NCBI GenBank assembly: GCA_039881045.1
Contig: JAYWVB010000039.1
Coordinates: 1 to 64,000, forward strand
Reading direction: 5' to 3'
Source of the DNA: Chaetomium olivaceum
Taxonomy: Eukaryota; Ascomycota; Sordariomycetes; Sordariales; Chaetomiaceae
DNA: 64,000 nt
A program made the position numbers and the translations under genes. Under the pieces are notes generated by a model. It worked only from the letters and a program-made list of their open reading frames with translations, was not told where the DNA came from and did not search any database. Shown piece by piece: positions 12,001-23,840 of this stretch. The stretch's first letter is position 1. The number at the start of each line of letters is the position of its first letter.

Positions 12001-14725
12001 TTGGCCGGCGCCTGCCTGTGAAATCTCCATGGAAAGTTGCAGCCACTTGTCAAAGACAAACTCCCAGGCGTCGAGGATACCGGCGCTGGGGTACTGCATG
12101 CGCCTCAGGAGAGCCCTAACCCTCTTCTGGAATGCTACGATCCCGGTGAACCTGAAGTCACGCGAGGAGATCTCGCCGAAAATTTCGCCATTGCGGAGAA
12201 GAGTTAGTGACGACTTTGCTGTCGCCGGAGCAGTGTCGATGAGACGGCATTCGTCGAGGAAGGTGCTGATACAGGAGATAACAGTTTGGCAGGCTTCCAT
12301 GTCCGCCGAGCAGAGCGAGACCAGGAAAAGCTTCTCTAGCTTGCTGGATGCAGCCGTTCGCTCGGATATGTCGTCTGAAGTTTGGCCCAGTTCCTGCTTG
12401 GGGTTAGCAAGCCCACCGCATAAGCTCGGAGGAAGTATTTACGTACCGGGATTGACGTCAGAAGAAGCAGCCTTGACTCAAGGTACCCATTGATAGACTT
12501 CAGCGCTTCAGCTGTGCAAGGTAGCCTAGCCTTGTCACAGATAGAGATGAGAATAAGCGACCTATTCTTTGTTAGCCCCTGCGCCCGGTCCCCATCAAAT
12601 CGAAACAGTACGTACGTCAGCCTCCAGAACTTCGTTTTAAACGCCTTCGTCCCGAGTCCCTCAGACGACCTCAAGTTCGCCAGGACTCTTTCCTTCGCAA
12701 ACAATCGCTTCGCAACGCCCGTTGCCAGCCGCCTGACGGATTCATCGGCAGCGATGATGCACGAGATGAGCGCGCCCAGATTCTCCTCGTAGAACTCGGC
12801 TCGCTCCCCCTCCTCCGCGGGTGGGCCTTCGAAGAGGGTCATTGGCGAGGCGTCAAGAAAGTTGAGGATATTGCACACCATGCTGATGGACGGGGGGCTC
12901 TCCACAGCGTTGCGCTGGGCGCTGTGGTCTTCGATGTACCCCTCGGCAAGGAGGCCGGCCATGGCCTTGAGAGAAAGTGTCAGTGACCCCGAGAATAGCG
13001 GTGTACTTGCTAAGAGGTGAGACTTACCTGCAATTTCCCCTGGATGAAGGCACTCACGGCGTTAAACAGGGGCTGATACCTCTGGTTGTTATCCAAGCGG
13101 GCAAAGTGGGCACATGCCTGGACAACAGCAATCTTGAAGCTGTGCGGCGCCGAGGACGAGAGACAAGACACTGCGAGTGACTCGACCGAGTGTTCAAAAT
13201 TGAGATGTAACAGCGACACGAACGCAGCCGTCATGATGTCTTGCTCGTATAGCACGGCCTCTGCGCCGGGCGTAAACCGCCGGAAAACGGCATCCCGCAC
13301 CTCGTCCTGCACATCCATGGCGTAGCTCATCAGCGCCGAGTCGCTCTCGGCATCAAAGTGCCGCGCGGCCCTGAGTAGCAGCACCAGACAAAAGGCGGCC
13401 TGCTCGTTCCGGTTCCTGAGCGCCTTCCTGAGCCCGTCTAGAAATTGTACCTTCTTGGCGATACTAGCCCCTTTGGACTCGCGCATGTTGCTGGCCACCT
13501 CAAATACATCAGGCTGAAGAAACAGCAGCGTCATCTGCATCGGAAACATTCCCTTACGACGTCCGTTATCGCCAATCGTCAGCGTCATGTCGAACAGGGT
13601 ATCGGGCGCGTTATCGCGGCGCTTCGGACTGCTCATGGAGTGCAGTTGGACAAATTCGGCTGGGTACCTGTCCAACCAGCGGGTGATGATCTGGGGCATG
13701 ACGACGGCGATGGTGTTTTGAAAGGACTTGCGGTAGTGCAGAAAGCTGGAGCAAAGCTCTTGCACGACAAGACTCAGCTTTTGACTGTCGGCCCAAAAGA
13801 ACGAGACGAGGCGTAGCATGACAAGCGCGGCACGCTCATCATCGGCAGCTGTAGGGCTCGGAGCTGCAGCGACTCCCTGAGTGTGTAGGTTACGGGCCGA
13901 GTACATGACGTTGCGGAAGAACTCGAAGCCGGCGGGCCATGTCGACGCCGTTACGTACTCAACAATGAGCTTGACATGTGCTTCGACGGCGCCCGCGTTG
14001 GCTGCTAGAAGGTTTCGCGTGTCTGGAGCTTCACTGGACGAGGCCGATAGCGGTGTTCGCGTGGGTTCTTCCAGGCCAGACGCCATTATGTGTTTGACAG
14101 ACGAGTCGTCGAGTATCGCCCTGGGTGGGATCGAGTAGTTATCTGGAATGGGTTCAAAGAGCACCTTGGTCACCTCGAACATGCGGCTGAGCTGCACATC
14201 GCTGAGTGGTTCCGGAGGGGGGAACGTGGCTCGCTGCGCAGAAGACAGTGGACCATCGGGTACAGGGGAAGGGCCCGGTCTGTCGCCAGGACCCCTCTTG
14301 CGATACCAATTGCTGGCGCAGCAATCGGCGATGAGCTCCACGACATAGAGTTCCGAGAGGAGTACATGGGGTGGGTGGGAATGGACGGTCTTGTAGGGGC
14401 GGGCGAGCTCCTCGAGCAGAGTCAGGAGGGCATCGAGGATAAGGCTGATGGAGGAGGCGCTGATCTTGACCAGCGAGGCGCGGGTGATGGAGACGATATC
14501 ATCCTGGGAAAGGTCCTGGGTTGGCGTGCCTGTGCGGTGGGGGAGCTGTTGGCGAGACCGTCAGCATTGATCGATCCATTCTAGCATGGTCTCGCGAGTA
14601 TGATAAGAGGCACCGGGGCCAGTGCCATAGTTAGAGCGCCACACAGCGCCAGAGGAAGAGACAGCACGCACTCTCGTGGTCAACCTGTCCACTAGGCAGC
14701 CCACCAGGCCCGCGTCGCCGTTCAT
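6022..14725 (-). CDS. IRA2: IRA/neurofibromin-type Ras GTPase-activating protein
   Basis: Stimulates GTP hydrolysis on Ras and so damps Ras/cAMP signalling; a large cytosolic, membrane-associated protein. Exons: 14725-14672, 14545-13028, 12965-12616, 12561-12447, 12393-10816, 10713-10581, 10521-10232, 10179-9892, 9801-6649, 6438-6177, 6036-6022. The spliced length is 7756 nt; allowing for three inferred indels gives about 2584 aa, normal for fungal IRA. The N-terminal ~1200 residues are helical-repeat sequence. The RasGAP domain follows (~1200-1540), with the arginine-finger segment ELLRRTCVATKML and the signatures FLRFFCPAIVAPE and NLANNVLFGAKEP. A Sec14/PH-like region containing YTGQNEP and RIYVYNMNSA comes next, then a long repeat tail. 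The start MNGDAGLVG is the first Met of a short first exon with a good donor. The frame breaks near 9335, 9248 and 7591 (see findings). A last coding exon of only 15 bp ends in LIII. IRA1 and IRA2 cannot be told apart here. Confidence 0.93.
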
Positions 14726-15800
14726 TGTGCGTTGACGAGAGCAGGACTGGACCGGCGCCTTCCCATGGTTTGAACTTTATATTATTCTTTGTGTTATTAT
14801 CTTATTTTCCGATCGACGGCGTCGGGGCCGCACGGCGGACCGTTGCCAGAGCAGAGGCCGGGATAACTCGTAAAATAGATGTTGTGTTCGCGCGCAACTC
14901 GAAACGGTGGCGGCGCTGTCCTGCGGCAGCCGTCGGGAAGGCGACGAGATGGATGTGTTTAGGATCGGGGGATTCGGCTCTCGAATCTCTGGAAACGAGA
15001 CGAAATTAAGATCGGGAAACGGACGACGGAGGTTTTTGCTTAGGTTCCTCAACGGGGGCGCACTTGCCGGATTGCGGATGCGGCAGGCGGGGGAGAGACA
15101 GCGCCAAACCGGAGCGGGGACCCCTGCTTCGTTCCCTGCTATCGTTGCAGAGCTCTGGTGGGCCCCGATCGAGGGCCTCGCCAGTGAACCCAGTCCAAAT
15201 TCGGGATGGGGCCCGGCACGAAAGCTCCTTGACGCCGCACACCGCCCGCGCATCCCTCGGCCCCTAACGTTAGTGAACGGTTCCTGCATCCGCGCTTGAT
15301 ATTAGCACCATTCTAAACTCTATGGCGTTGTGGAGGCGTAATCTTAACCATCGTGTTCGTTCAACTTCCATCATCACTTTCGTTACCGTCGGGAAAGAAT
15401 GAAGTAAACAAAAAACAATACTTCAGTTCATCTAGAGATTACTATCTAATGTAGGTATTGGAGCAATAGGATACATGGGATTGAAACCAAAGGATTGCAT
15501 ACGCAGGGTCCAATTGAATGCCCGTTCATATGTGATTCATATGTGATGCAACCTTCCGTGGGCGCCGTGTTGCCATTCATATGGACGCAGCTTGTTCATC
15601 ACTACCATGAGGGGCCACCAGAGTAATGTGATGGGCTCAACCCCGAAGCGAATGGTGGATAAAAAAACATAAGCAATTCTTGAGAGGTTCCTCCGCTATC
15701 CGCATCCATTGAATACAGTATTGAGTAAACATAAGCCTATACAGCATGACAATACCACCCTTCCCAAGCAGTCCCTTTTACAGCCGCCCCCAAAATATCA
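14726..15800. other. Intergenic: IRA 5' flank and RAT1 3' flank
   Basis: About 1.1 kb between the IRA start codon and the RAT1 stop, both genes on minus. It must hold the IRA promoter and the RAT1 3' UTR. A tandem direct repeat of TTCATATGTGA lies near 15527-15548. No gene is seen. Confidence 0.6.
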
Positions 15801-18800
15801 TCACTGCCTGTATCCCCGTGAATCCCGTTGATTCCTGCTATCGCCGTCGTACCTGTTGTCGTGACGCCAATCCTGGCCCTGGCCGTGGGGCGGGCGATAT
15901 TGTCCTTGGTAACCTCCTTGGTGGCCGCCTCCCTGGTGACCGCCCCCCTGGTAGCCACCTCCTTGGTAGCCACCTCCTTGGTAGCCTCCGTGCTGCGGCG
16001 GCGGGCCCGGCGGGTAACGGTCATTCCGGTAGTTCTGGCCGCCGTATCCCTGGTTGCCATACCCTTGGTTGTAACCACCACCACCGGAAGCATGAGCCGG
16101 AGGCGGCGGAGGCGGCACGCCAATACCAAACCCAGGATAACCGGGCGGCGGGGGTGGCTGCCATGATTGCTGGCCAGGTGCGGCGTGTTGTTGGTGGCCA
16201 CCATAGCCGTTACCATATCCTCCACCACCACCACCGCCGCCGCCACCAGCGTAGCCATTGCCGTAACCGCGATCTTGTTGATACCCTCCACGACCACGTC
16301 CACCTCCACCACGGGGAGGCCCGCCGGCATAGTTGATCCTGTCTCCTCGCCCACCACCGCCGTAATTATTCCTCAGCGGCACACCGCCGAAACTTCTGCC
16401 GGCGCCTCGGCCCTTACTTCTGACAAAGTCGACATCACTTCTGTCAAGCGCAGGCGTGGGCATTTTCAAGCCGCGCAGGAGCATCGACTTGTGGATGTGA
16501 GAGCTGGTCGGCATGACGTAGTTCACGCTATTGATGTATTAGTAACATGACTTTTGGAAGGGCGTGATTGGGGAGAAGGGTGCATACCTCATTGACCGGT
16601 CATAATCGACGTCCGGCATGGTATTGCGCTCGAGCGGGTACACAAGCGAGCCATGCGGGACGTAGCCTTCAATTTTTTCGACCTCGCCGGAGAGCCCATC
16701 GCTCCGCTTGGGGTCCAGCTTGAACTTGGGGACAGCCTGCTTCTTGGAGTAGAAGTGGGACGAGATATCCTCATAGAGACCCGGATGGGAATCGGAGATG
16801 AGCAGAACGTCATGACCCGGCGCGTTTCGCGCTTGGTCTTCAGCGCTTAGAAGATGCGATCTAGTCTGCATCGCCTCCAGCAGACGGGGCATCTCAATGA
16901 AGGGGAGAAGAGCAATGCCCTGCCACGACATCTTCTTACCGTTCAGATCAATGTCAAAGTCCTCCGGGTAGAAATCCAGGATCGGGCTGTCCTCCTGGGT
17001 CATCAGATCATGGAACACCTCCGGAATGGCATGGCGGGAGGCCGCCGGAAGGACGCTCATGAGCTGCTCGAAAGGCCGCGATATCCTGCCCTTCTCGAAG
17101 TTGATCGTCATCTTGCCAAGATCGACAAAATCAGCGGCAAACGGAGCGTAGTGGTACGGGTAGAACCACTCCCACGAGGGGCAGCCCTGGAAGTAGTACA
17201 TCAACACCCAAGCGAGACCCTCGACGTATGCCCGGGCAACCTTGTGCCGGAAGGCGATGTCTTTGGCATCCACTTTGAACTTTTGCTCATAATACCGGTC
17301 GGCGTAACCCTCTTCCCAGAGCCTAACTGTGTCGGTTGGGCCTTCCTCGCTCGAGGCGGTAGCAGGGGTCTCGGCCTCCGAAGTGGTATCCGAGGCAGTA
17401 GCGGTGCCCTCCTCAATGAGCTCCGCCTTGCGTTTCCCAAGGGCGGAAGGCGGTGTCTTAGCTGCTGGGTTTTCCTCCGTGGGCTCGTCACCGTCAGGCT
17501 TGTCGCCATCGGGCTTGTCGCCATCGGGCATTCCCTGAACCTGAGCCACAAGACCCTGGATTTGGCTCTTGAGTACACTGGCAGCGCTCTTGTTGGCCAC
17601 GTTGGCCTGGTCAACGGCACGGCGGTTCATCACCATGTCGTGAGTGATGACGGGTTTGGGAATGCTCGCAACCGGAAAAAGATTCATCCCTACCGGCGGC
17701 CCGTTTGCCTCTGGCGCTCCTTTTCGCCCTCCTCTGCCACTGAGCGGCGAATCATGGGCTCCACCTCTGCCATTACCTTGTTGGTTGTTGAGCTTGCGTC
17801 TCTTGAAGCCCGCCTCCCTCCGGTCCTCCGTTTCTTTCCGCCTTCGGAAGATGGAGTCCTCCTGCTTGGCGAGGCCGCTGAGGATGTACTGTGCGCGGTC
17901 AAGGTCCACGTGTCCGTCTTTGGTCACATATCCACCCATCACGGGCAGGTTATCTTTCCATATGGCCATAAGGGTTTCGATGCCGTTCTCTCTGATCTCG
18001 AGAGCGGGCAGATGAGGCAGAAAATCATTTCCGACAAAGAAGCACATGAAGACCCAGTCGTCGATAGCGCGCTCGAGATCCCAGCGAAAGGGAAGATTGG
18101 GAATGTTCAGCTCAATGGCAAGGTACTCACGCAAGATCGAGACATGGAGCCAAATGAAGGGTTTCAGGGGCTCGGCCTTGTCCTTCTCATCAAACTCGCC
18201 GGCTTTCTCCTTTGCCTCACCTCTGCAGTTCCTCTCGTCGTGGCCTTTTTGGCCACAAAGTTTGCACATCCTCGCTTTGCCCTGCTGGAAGAAGACATCC
18301 TCACGAAGGACACGGAAATGCGGCTCGTGAGTGGCAAGCCCCAGCATGATGAGATCGGCGTCCAAACCGTAGATGACATGACGGGTGTTGGGGTCATGCT
18401 CGGGCGAGTTGCGCTGCGAGCGGACAAACTCCATAATCTTGTGCTCACCCTCACCGGGGACAGTGGCATCGGAAATAATGACCTTCATGTTGGCCCACGC
18501 GGGGTCCGTGTTGAGCTTGTAAGCACACCAATACCGCAGGCTTTGGGCCAAGATGTCCATGAATGGGGTGCCCGGAGTGATGGAATTGGAGTCAAACGCC
18601 TTCTTGACAACAGTTTCGATAGGTTCCGCCTTGGCAGTGCTGCCCTTCTCTTTCTGGAGCATCTTGAGGAGCTGTTGTTTGTCCTCCTCCTTCTCCTTAG
18701 CATCCTGGGCGGCGCGGAATCGGCGGGACCGTTGCTGGTTCATTTTGGCTCGAGGCGCAACACCATCTGCTACGTGTTAGCATCACTATTCATTCCAACG

Positions 18801-19138
18801 GGGGCAATAAGGTGACGTGAGAACTTACCGACAGCAATCATGAGCAACTTGCGGGGGCGGACCATATTCACGACGCGCTCGGTGTACTTGAAAACCTCGA
18901 TCATCATTTCCTCCTCATCACTGGGAGCCGGTCGGTCCTCGGGATGCGAGCAGGGATGAACAATGCCGTTCATGTCGAGGTACAGGTTGTCGAACTCCTC
19001 CCCATTTGGGTTGCGTTGTGTCGTATCAACCGGGACGACGCTGCCATCTTCCATAACAAGAGGTTTGTCCTCGATGACGGGAGAAATAATCTTGGGATAT
19101 TTGGTGGAGAGCCACCTGAAAGCAGCCGGAATACCCAT
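15801..19138 (-). CDS. RAT1: 5'-3' exoribonuclease 2 (Rat1/XRN2)
   Basis: Nuclear 5'-to-3' exonuclease that processes rRNA and snoRNA ends and promotes RNA polymerase II termination by degrading the downstream transcript. Three exons: 19138-18829, 18766-16588, 16527-15801, giving an intact 1071-aa frame with GT-AG introns. The start [16 protein letters not shown] is the family N-terminus. Conserved acidic active-site segments ([24 protein letters not shown]) are present, as is a CCHC zinc knuckle ([14 protein letters not shown], ~268), typical of Rat1 and not of cytoplasmic Xrn1. The segment [10 protein letters not shown] near the end is conserved. The last ~220 residues are Gly/Tyr/Gln/Arg-rich (RGG and GGGYQ repeats), a likely RNA-binding disordered tail. 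It shares a ~970-bp divergent promoter region with USO1. No frame break was found. Confidence 0.96.
15903..15990 (-). repeat. Minisatellite coding [10 protein letters not shown] repeats in the RAT1 tail
   Basis: About six imperfect 15-bp units (GGAGGYTACCAAGGN-like on minus) encode successive GGGYQ or GGGHQ pentapeptides in the C-terminal tail of RAT1. The array is in frame and so can change length without breaking the protein. Confidence 0.8.
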
Positions 19139-20106
19139 GGTGAGAGATGCGTAAAGTTGTCAGCAAGCAGACGTTGCCGTGTCGATCGGTGCAGTTCGTG
19201 GTCACGACTAGCCGGGACTGGCTTTCGCAAGGCGCAGCGTTTGGTGTAGGGGATAGTTTAGAAATATCGCTTTGTCGGTGCACATGAGGCAGCCCGGTGC
19301 GAAATTGGTCGAGGAGACGGAATGGTCGAGATGACTTGGGGCGACGTCGGCTTCGCAACGGATGCGAATCGATGGTATACAGCCCGCGCGAAACAAAGAC
19401 TGATCAAGCTGACTTGCTCGCACGAGTACAGTCGATAGTGGTGCAAACGCTGTCCTCTTTGACCCCAGCTTCCGAGTCTGGCCAGGTATGGCCGATTGTT
19501 TAAAAAGGTAAAAGTGCGATGCGCGCGACAAAGACTTCGCGTTCATGGTTTGAGAGAACGTGCCCGGAGGCGCTCCAGGAAAATCCTCCCGTTTTTGGTC
19601 GATCATGTAACTTGAACAAGAAGTGGGTCGATTACATACATGGTAAAATACGGTAACACATGCAAGAGATGGATGTTGACCATCAGGGTTGGACCCACAT
19701 TATTTTACGGACCTCGACCGCATCGTGTTCCGATTCCATTCCCAACCATCCAAGCTCCGACCAAAGACAGCGAGCGGGTTGCGTGGTACTTTATGTACAC
19801 CTGTCCACTCTCCAAGGCCTTGGCCTCCCGCGCGGAATTCCCAAGGTAGATGCAGAAGCCATCCTGGATTATTTGACATTAACTGGACGACACCGTACCC
19901 CCCCACTCTTCAATCGAGAACCAACCCCCCCCTGCGCCCCGAACCCACGAATTCGAAAACGGAAACTGTCCCTAGCCAAGACAGACCCAACTGAACTACG
20001 AATACTATCGAGTTGCTGTCGCAGGATAACCACTACACGAGAGTGAATGCCCCTCCATGGCATCTAATACCGACGCACGGCCTCTCGCTCGCCCACTCCA
20101 ACCACC
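19139..20106. other. Divergent promoter region RAT1/USO1
   Basis: About 970 bp between the two divergent start codons. It must contain both promoters and 5' UTRs. A pyrimidine/A-rich stretch lies before the USO1 ATG. No gene or clear regulatory motif was recognised. Confidence 0.6.
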
Positions 20107-23100
20107 ATGTCCATGTTCTCGACCATCACCACCGCCCCGGCTAAGCAGTCGGTGAGCGAGACCATTCCGGTGCTCAGCGGCCGCCTAAGCACAGCGACAC
20201 TCCTCGAAGACCGCCGCGCTGCCATATTGGGATTGCGCAGTTTCGCGAAACAGTATCCCGCTTCGGTTGCATCGGGCGCCCTGCGTAGTCTCATCGGTAG
20301 CCTGAGTCGCGATGGGGAGGATGTTGATACGGTCAAGGTGGCCCTGGAGACGCTGCTGATGCTCTTCAGCCCGGATCCGGACAGCCCTGAAGCTTCGGAG
20401 GAAATCGCCCTCTGGGTGGCCGACGAGTTTACACAGCGGCATGAGAATATCGCGTTATTGCTCGGGTTCTTGGGGAAAGAGAGGACGGATTTCTATGCGC
20501 GGCTCTACTCGCTACAATTGCTATCGGCCATCCTGTCTGCGCGCACCGAGCGAACTGAGGAATGCATTGTCAACACGAGCGAAGGCATCCCCCGGCTTGT
20601 GGCGGTCCTTGAGGATGCGAGGGAGGCCGTCCGCAACGAGGCGATCGGGCTACTCACAGATCTCACGCCGTCGTCCAACGTGGTCCAGAATTTAGTCACC
20701 CTCGAAAAGGGGTTTGCGCCCATATTTGAAATCATTGCCAACGAAGGAGGCCTCGCGGGCGGCGCGAGGGTGGTGGAGGACTGCCTGATTTTGTTGGCCA
20801 ACTTGCTCCGGCTGAATCCCCTGAACCAGACCATGTTCCGGGACATGGGGCACGTTGCAGGCATCAGCCAGCTCTTGAGGGATGCCTACAAAGAAGGCGA
20901 GGACGGCCAGGAGATTGCGCAGTGGGTGGAAGTACAGCGCAACAGAAATGTGTACGCCATGCTCGCCGTTATACGGCTACTCCTAGTGCCCGGCGCGGCT
21001 GGGACACCCCTGAACCAGGAGGCGTTTGTGGGTGAATTAGTAGCCGGCGGACGGACCCGTGTACGAGGCGGCCCGGTCCTCGAGAGTACTCTACAGATCG
21101 CATTCTCCCACGTTGCCGAACTACCGATTAAATCAGAGGCGCTGCTAGCTTGCGCGGACATGATTAGGGGTAACGCCGGCGTGCAGGCCAGGTTTGCCGG
21201 GTTTCAAGTACCATCGCCGCTCGCCGACCCCGTCGCCAACGGGCAAGGTGCTCCGAATGGCATCCCTAAAGTTTACATCATTGACGGCCTCTTGGACCTT
21301 GTTCTGGCCGTGAATTCGCTGCCGGCGTTCGATCTGCGAATGGCTGCTTGCACGTGCCTGGAAGCTTACTTTTACAAACACGCCGAGATCCGGATGCACT
21401 TCCTCGACCATGCGGTACGGACGCACAAGGCGCACGCCGACGAGCTCACCAATGCCCTCACAATACTTCTGCAGCCGGAGCCGGAGGCGGCCGCAGCAGA
21501 CCCGTACCGATACTGGTTCGCCGCGGTGCTCATGTTCCACCTCTTGCATGATAACCCCGAGACGAAGGCCCTAGCCATGAGTGTTACCGAGGGCGACGAA
21601 GAGAGCGGCGAAGAAGTCGTCACGAGCATCCAAACAATGACGGCTCATCTGCTTAGCAGCGTCGCCAAGTCGGAAGACCCACGCATCAGCATTGGCTATC
21701 TCATGCTGTTGCTATGCTGGATGTTTGAGGACCTCGAGGGAGTCAACGACTTCCTCGGCGAATTCACCAACCTCCAGGGCCTGATACAGGCCGCGATCGA
21801 AAATCCCAACGGCGACGTCATGGTGCAAGGCCTAAGCGCGATGTTGGCTGGCGTGGTGTACGAGTTCTCGACTAAGGATTCCCCCGTCCCGCGCACGAAG
21901 GTCAGAGAAATGATCATGTCGCGCATGGGCCGTGATCGCTACGTCGACAAATTATCGCGGCTGCGCTCCCACCCGCTGATGAGAGACCACGAAGTCCTAT
22001 CCCAAAAGCTAGAACTAGGCCCCGACCAAAAACTCCCCGACGTCTACTTCGACGACACTTTCGTCGAGTTCTTCAAAGACAACTACAGCCGCATCCTGCG
22101 CGCCATCGACCGCGATCCAGACTCAGAAACCTCCGTCGTCACCAACGGCGTCCAAAAGGGCGTCTCCCGCAAACTCGTCGACGCTCTCCGCGCCGAGGCG
22201 GCCGAGAAGTCGCAAGCCCTCCAAGAAGCCCACACCCACACCGCTAGCCTCACAGAACAACTCTCCCAAGAACAAGCCGCCCACCGCAAGACCAAAGACA
22301 CCCTCTCCACAGACATCGCCCGCGCCGTCGAAATCGCCACCGTCCTCCGCCAGCAACTCGCCACCAAAGACGCCGCGATCCACTCCGCCCAAGAAGGCAA
22401 CACAGCCCTCACCCGCCAGCTCGCGCACGAGCAGCAGGAACACCAGCGCAGCCGGGCGGAGGCGGCGCGCCTCAAGGCGGCCAACGACACCCTGCAGCGC
22501 GAGCACGCCCAGCAGATGGCTGCGCTGCAGGTGCAGCTGCGCGCGCGCGACGAGGAGGCCCGTCGCCAGGTGGACGCTGCGCGAAAGGGCGCGGAGCAAG
22601 AGGCGGAGCGCGCGCGTCGCCGCTGGGAGGCGGACATGGCGGATTTGAGGGCGACGGTCAGTCGGCTGGAGGTGGATGTGATGAATGAGAAGAAGGGGCA
22701 GGCGGTGGCGGGAGGGAGGGTCGGGGGGGGGTGTTGGAGGGGGTGGTGAAGAAGCGGGAGGGGAGGGTGGAGGAGTTGGAGAGGGTGGTGAGGGAGAAGG
22801 AGGCGGAAGTGAAGAGGGTGGGGGAGAAGCGGGCTGGGGAGGTGGAAGGGAAGGTTAGGGAGGCGGAGGAGAGGGCGGAGAAGGCGGAGGAGAGGGCGAA
22901 GAAGGTGGAGGCGGAGGTGCAGGGGCTGAAGGCCAAGGTTGGGAAGGCGGAGAAGGAGGTCAAGGAGGCGAGGGGGCTGGTGAAGGAGAAGGAGGAGGAG
23001 CGGAAGAGCGCGCAGGGCGAGCTGGATGATATGTTGGAGGTGTTTGGGGATTTGGAGGAGAAGATTACTAAGTATAAGGTGAGTGCTCGTGTTATTGTCC

Positions 23101-23257
23101 TTGTCCCTGTGGGTGTGTGGTGTCGGTGGGCTAACGGTGGTTTTAGGAGCGGCTTAAGGCACTGGGACAAGAGGTGTCCGATGGCGAGGATGAGGATGGG
23201 GACGATGACGATGATGATGACGACGACGATGAAGAGGAGGATGAGGATGATAAATAG
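20107..23257 (+). CDS. USO1: Uso1/p115-type vesicle tethering factor
   Basis: Golgin that tethers ER-derived COPII vesicles to the Golgi, working with the Rab Ypt1 and SNAREs. Exons 20107-23078 and 23147-23257 (donor GTGAGT). The first ~650 residues are an armadillo-type globular head (for example RNEAIGLLTDLTPSS and LCWMFEDLEGVNDFL). A long heptad-rich coiled coil with many Glu, Gln and Arg residues follows, and the protein ends in a run of Asp and Glu before the stop, the usual Uso1/p115 acidic tail. A run of nine G at 22722-22730 puts the second half of the coiled coil one base out of frame; adding one base gives a spliced length of 3084 nt and 1027 aa. The ATG at 20107 opens a frame that matches the family N-terminus. 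Divergent from RAT1. Confidence 0.93.
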
Positions 23258-23840
23258 GGGAGGGTATATATTTACCATTGACCAGTCTCTGAACTTGTCC
23301 GGTCTTCAAAAAGCAGGTGAGGCTTATGATGTGCATTGTTAGCGGGTACATGAGTATATACAATATCAAGATTTAGACGAATACGTTGGACATGGGACGA
23401 TAGATCGATCCCGCTCACATGTTTACAGCTGTTGCTAGGCAGAGAAAAAGGGGTAGACGAGGGGTAAAGGAGGGGTAAAAAGTATTGAACTCACTCATAC
23501 GGGAATGAAACATATCTACATCGACCATAGGATATAGCACTTTTATTTATTACGTCTTCTCGAACTCAATCAGATCATCCTGTGCTATGGGGTGTGGAAA
23601 TGGGTAGGTACTTGAGGTAGGTAGGTAGTAGGTAACGCTACACGGCAGAGTCTGCAGGCCGTCTCCCCGCACACTTTTTTTTAAGTTTTCTGATCCACAC
23701 CCACTCAGAAAAAAAGAATCGCTTTACATTCCACTTTCACACCCCGGGCGGCTTTCACTTCTTTCCTTCCTTGTTTTGACGAACCCCGCCATAACAAGAG
23801 AAAGAATAGCAAACTATTACACAACAGGACACAGGACAAC
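23258..23840. other. Intergenic USO1 3' flank and PRMT3 promoter
   Basis: About 580 bp with a GGTA-type microsatellite at 23603-23634 and T/A runs just upstream of the PRMT3 5' UTR. No gene is seen. Confidence 0.6.
23603..23634. repeat. GGTA-type microsatellite
   Basis: Imperfect tandem GGTA units with one CTTGA interruption, seen directly between USO1 and PRMT3. Confidence 0.7.

Noticed and set aside
16854..18815. 653-codon open frame on plus
   Set aside because: It lies exactly antisense to RAT1, whose frame is conserved and intact; its product has no recognisable motif. Long antisense frames are expected from GC-rich codon bias.
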